Assembly (NCBI GenBank): GCA_029287335.1
Contig: JARFRI010000334.1
Location: 1-6,480 of the forward strand
Source of the DNA: Phycisphaera sp.
GTDB taxonomy: Bacteria > Planctomycetota > Phycisphaerae > Phycisphaerales > Phycisphaeraceae
Direction of reading: 5' to 3'
DNA length: 6,480 bases
In this document: piece by piece, positions 6,087 to 6,480 of the stretch
Layout of the letters: each line of letters starts with the position of its first letter
Numbering within the stretch: the first letter of the stretch is position 1
Made by a program: the position numbers and the translations under genes
Notes under the pieces: model-generated
The model's database searches: none
What the model was told of the DNA's origin: nothing
What the model saw: the letters and a program-made list of their open reading frames with translations, nothing else

Positions 6087-6480
6087 GGCCTTTTCCCTTC
6101 TGAACAGCGTCGGCTCTGTCCCCCAGCCAGCCACGCTCGGATGCGTAAGCGTGGAGTTGGTCTCGTAGCATCGCCCGGCCGCGGTGCAGCCGGCTCTTGA
6201 TTGTGCCGGGCGCGACCTCCAGTGTCTTGGCGGCTTCTTGGATCGACAGCGACTGCACATCGACCAGCAGCAGCGTCCATCGGTAGCCCTCGGGTAATCG
6301 ACGCAGCGCGTGGATGATGTCCTGGTCGCCGAATCGAGACATCAACGCTTGTGGGTCGGTCCAATCTGCGTCGTGATCGCCGGCTGGCTCGGTCTCTGCC
6401 GAGGGCTCTGCGACATTCTCTAAGTCTACGGCGTGCCCGTCGGGGCGTCGCTCACGCTTGCGCCAGCGGTCGATCCAGAT
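6079..6480 (-). CDS. ECF RNA polymerase sigma-70 factor, C-terminal part (start outside window)
   Basis: The last 133 residues are visible and the frame is open to the right edge; ECF factors are usually 160-220 residues, so roughly a third is missing. The first visible residues (IWIDRWRKRERRPDG) are the end of region 2, which together with the missing part contacts the -10 element. An acidic linker of about 35 residues follows (from AVDLENVAEPS to TDPQALMSRFG). Region 4 is clear: ALRRLPEGYRWTLLLVDVQ, then the helix-turn-helix LSIQEAAKTLEVAPGTIKSR and LHRGRAMLRDQL, which would read the -35 element and bind the polymerase beta flap. A tail of about 25 residues (HAYASERGWLGDR and on) follows. 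The stop lies 8 nt inside the start of the next gene, the usual sigma then anti-sigma order. Its own promoter is off the window, so autoregulation cannot be judged. Confidence 0.92.
   Translation of the reverse strand: MWIDRWRKRERRPDGHAVDLENVAEPSAETEPAGDHDADWTDPQALMSRFGDQDIIHALRRLPEGYRWTLLLVDVQSLSIQEAAKTLEVAPGTIKSRLHRGRAMLRDQLHAYASERGWLGDRADAVQKGKGHE
6095..6100 (-). promoter_or_regulatory. Ribosome binding site that decides the anti-sigma start
   Basis: GAAGGG on the minus strand, 8 nt before the ATG at 6086 and inside the sigma coding region. It supports the 231-residue product over the longer open frame that runs up to 6260. Confidence 0.6.

Noticed and set aside
6087..6260. N-terminal extension of the candidate anti-sigma protein to 6260
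   Set aside because: The extra residues are Arg/Cys/Ser-rich shadow of sigma region 4. The ATG at 6086 has a ribosome binding site and starts a normal charged cytoplasmic segment.
1..6480. CRISPR arrays, tRNA or rRNA genes, insertion sequences, att sites
   Set aside because: No regularly spaced repeats, cloverleaf-like sequence, transposase frame or terminal repeats were seen on either strand.

Overview
The window holds six genes, all on the minus strand and read from high to low coordinates. Moderately high GC, an RND efflux pump with an outer-membrane channel, lipoprotein signals and an ECF sigma/anti-sigma pair point to a Gram-negative, didermic bacterium. The style of the proteins (ECF sigma with an acidic linker, a short membrane anti-sigma-like protein without a zinc motif, acidic efflux proteins) would fit a planctomycete or relative. 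That placement is impression only; there is no marker gene.

Layout in transcription order. (1) 6480-6079: the C-terminal part of an ECF sigma-70 factor, with its start beyond the right edge. (2) 6086-5391: a single-pass membrane protein whose start overlaps the sigma stop by 8 nt. By position and topology it is a candidate anti-sigma factor, and its outer domain is rich in Cys, His and Met. (3) A 62-bp gap with an ECF-like promoter facing the rest of the cluster. (4) 5328-4900: a small exported protein with five Cys and four His in its N-terminal half. (5) An 83-bp gap that is mostly one long imperfect hairpin ending on the next gene's ribosome binding site. (6) 4816-3356: a TolC-family outer-membrane lipoprotein; 3359-1902: a periplasmic adaptor lipoprotein with His-rich ends; 1898 to the left edge: an RND permease of the heavy-metal (CusA/CzcA) type, cut at about residue 632.

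The last three genes form a complete C-B-A tripartite efflux operon with tight translational coupling (ATGA overlap, then a 3-nt gap). The working model is an envelope metal-stress circuit. The membrane protein senses metal outside the cytoplasm and releases the sigma factor. The sigma factor drives the promoter before the small Cys/His protein, and the message runs on through the pump genes. This resembles CnrYXH control of Cnr efflux in logic, but here anti-sigma and sensor would be one polypeptide. The permease keeps the CusA proton-relay Asp and Glu but lacks two of the three CusA copper-binding Met at the aligned positions. The substrate is therefore unlikely to be handled as in CusA and cannot be named from sequence.

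No tRNA, rRNA, mobile element, CRISPR array or integration site was seen. Apart from the two short gaps the window is fully coding.
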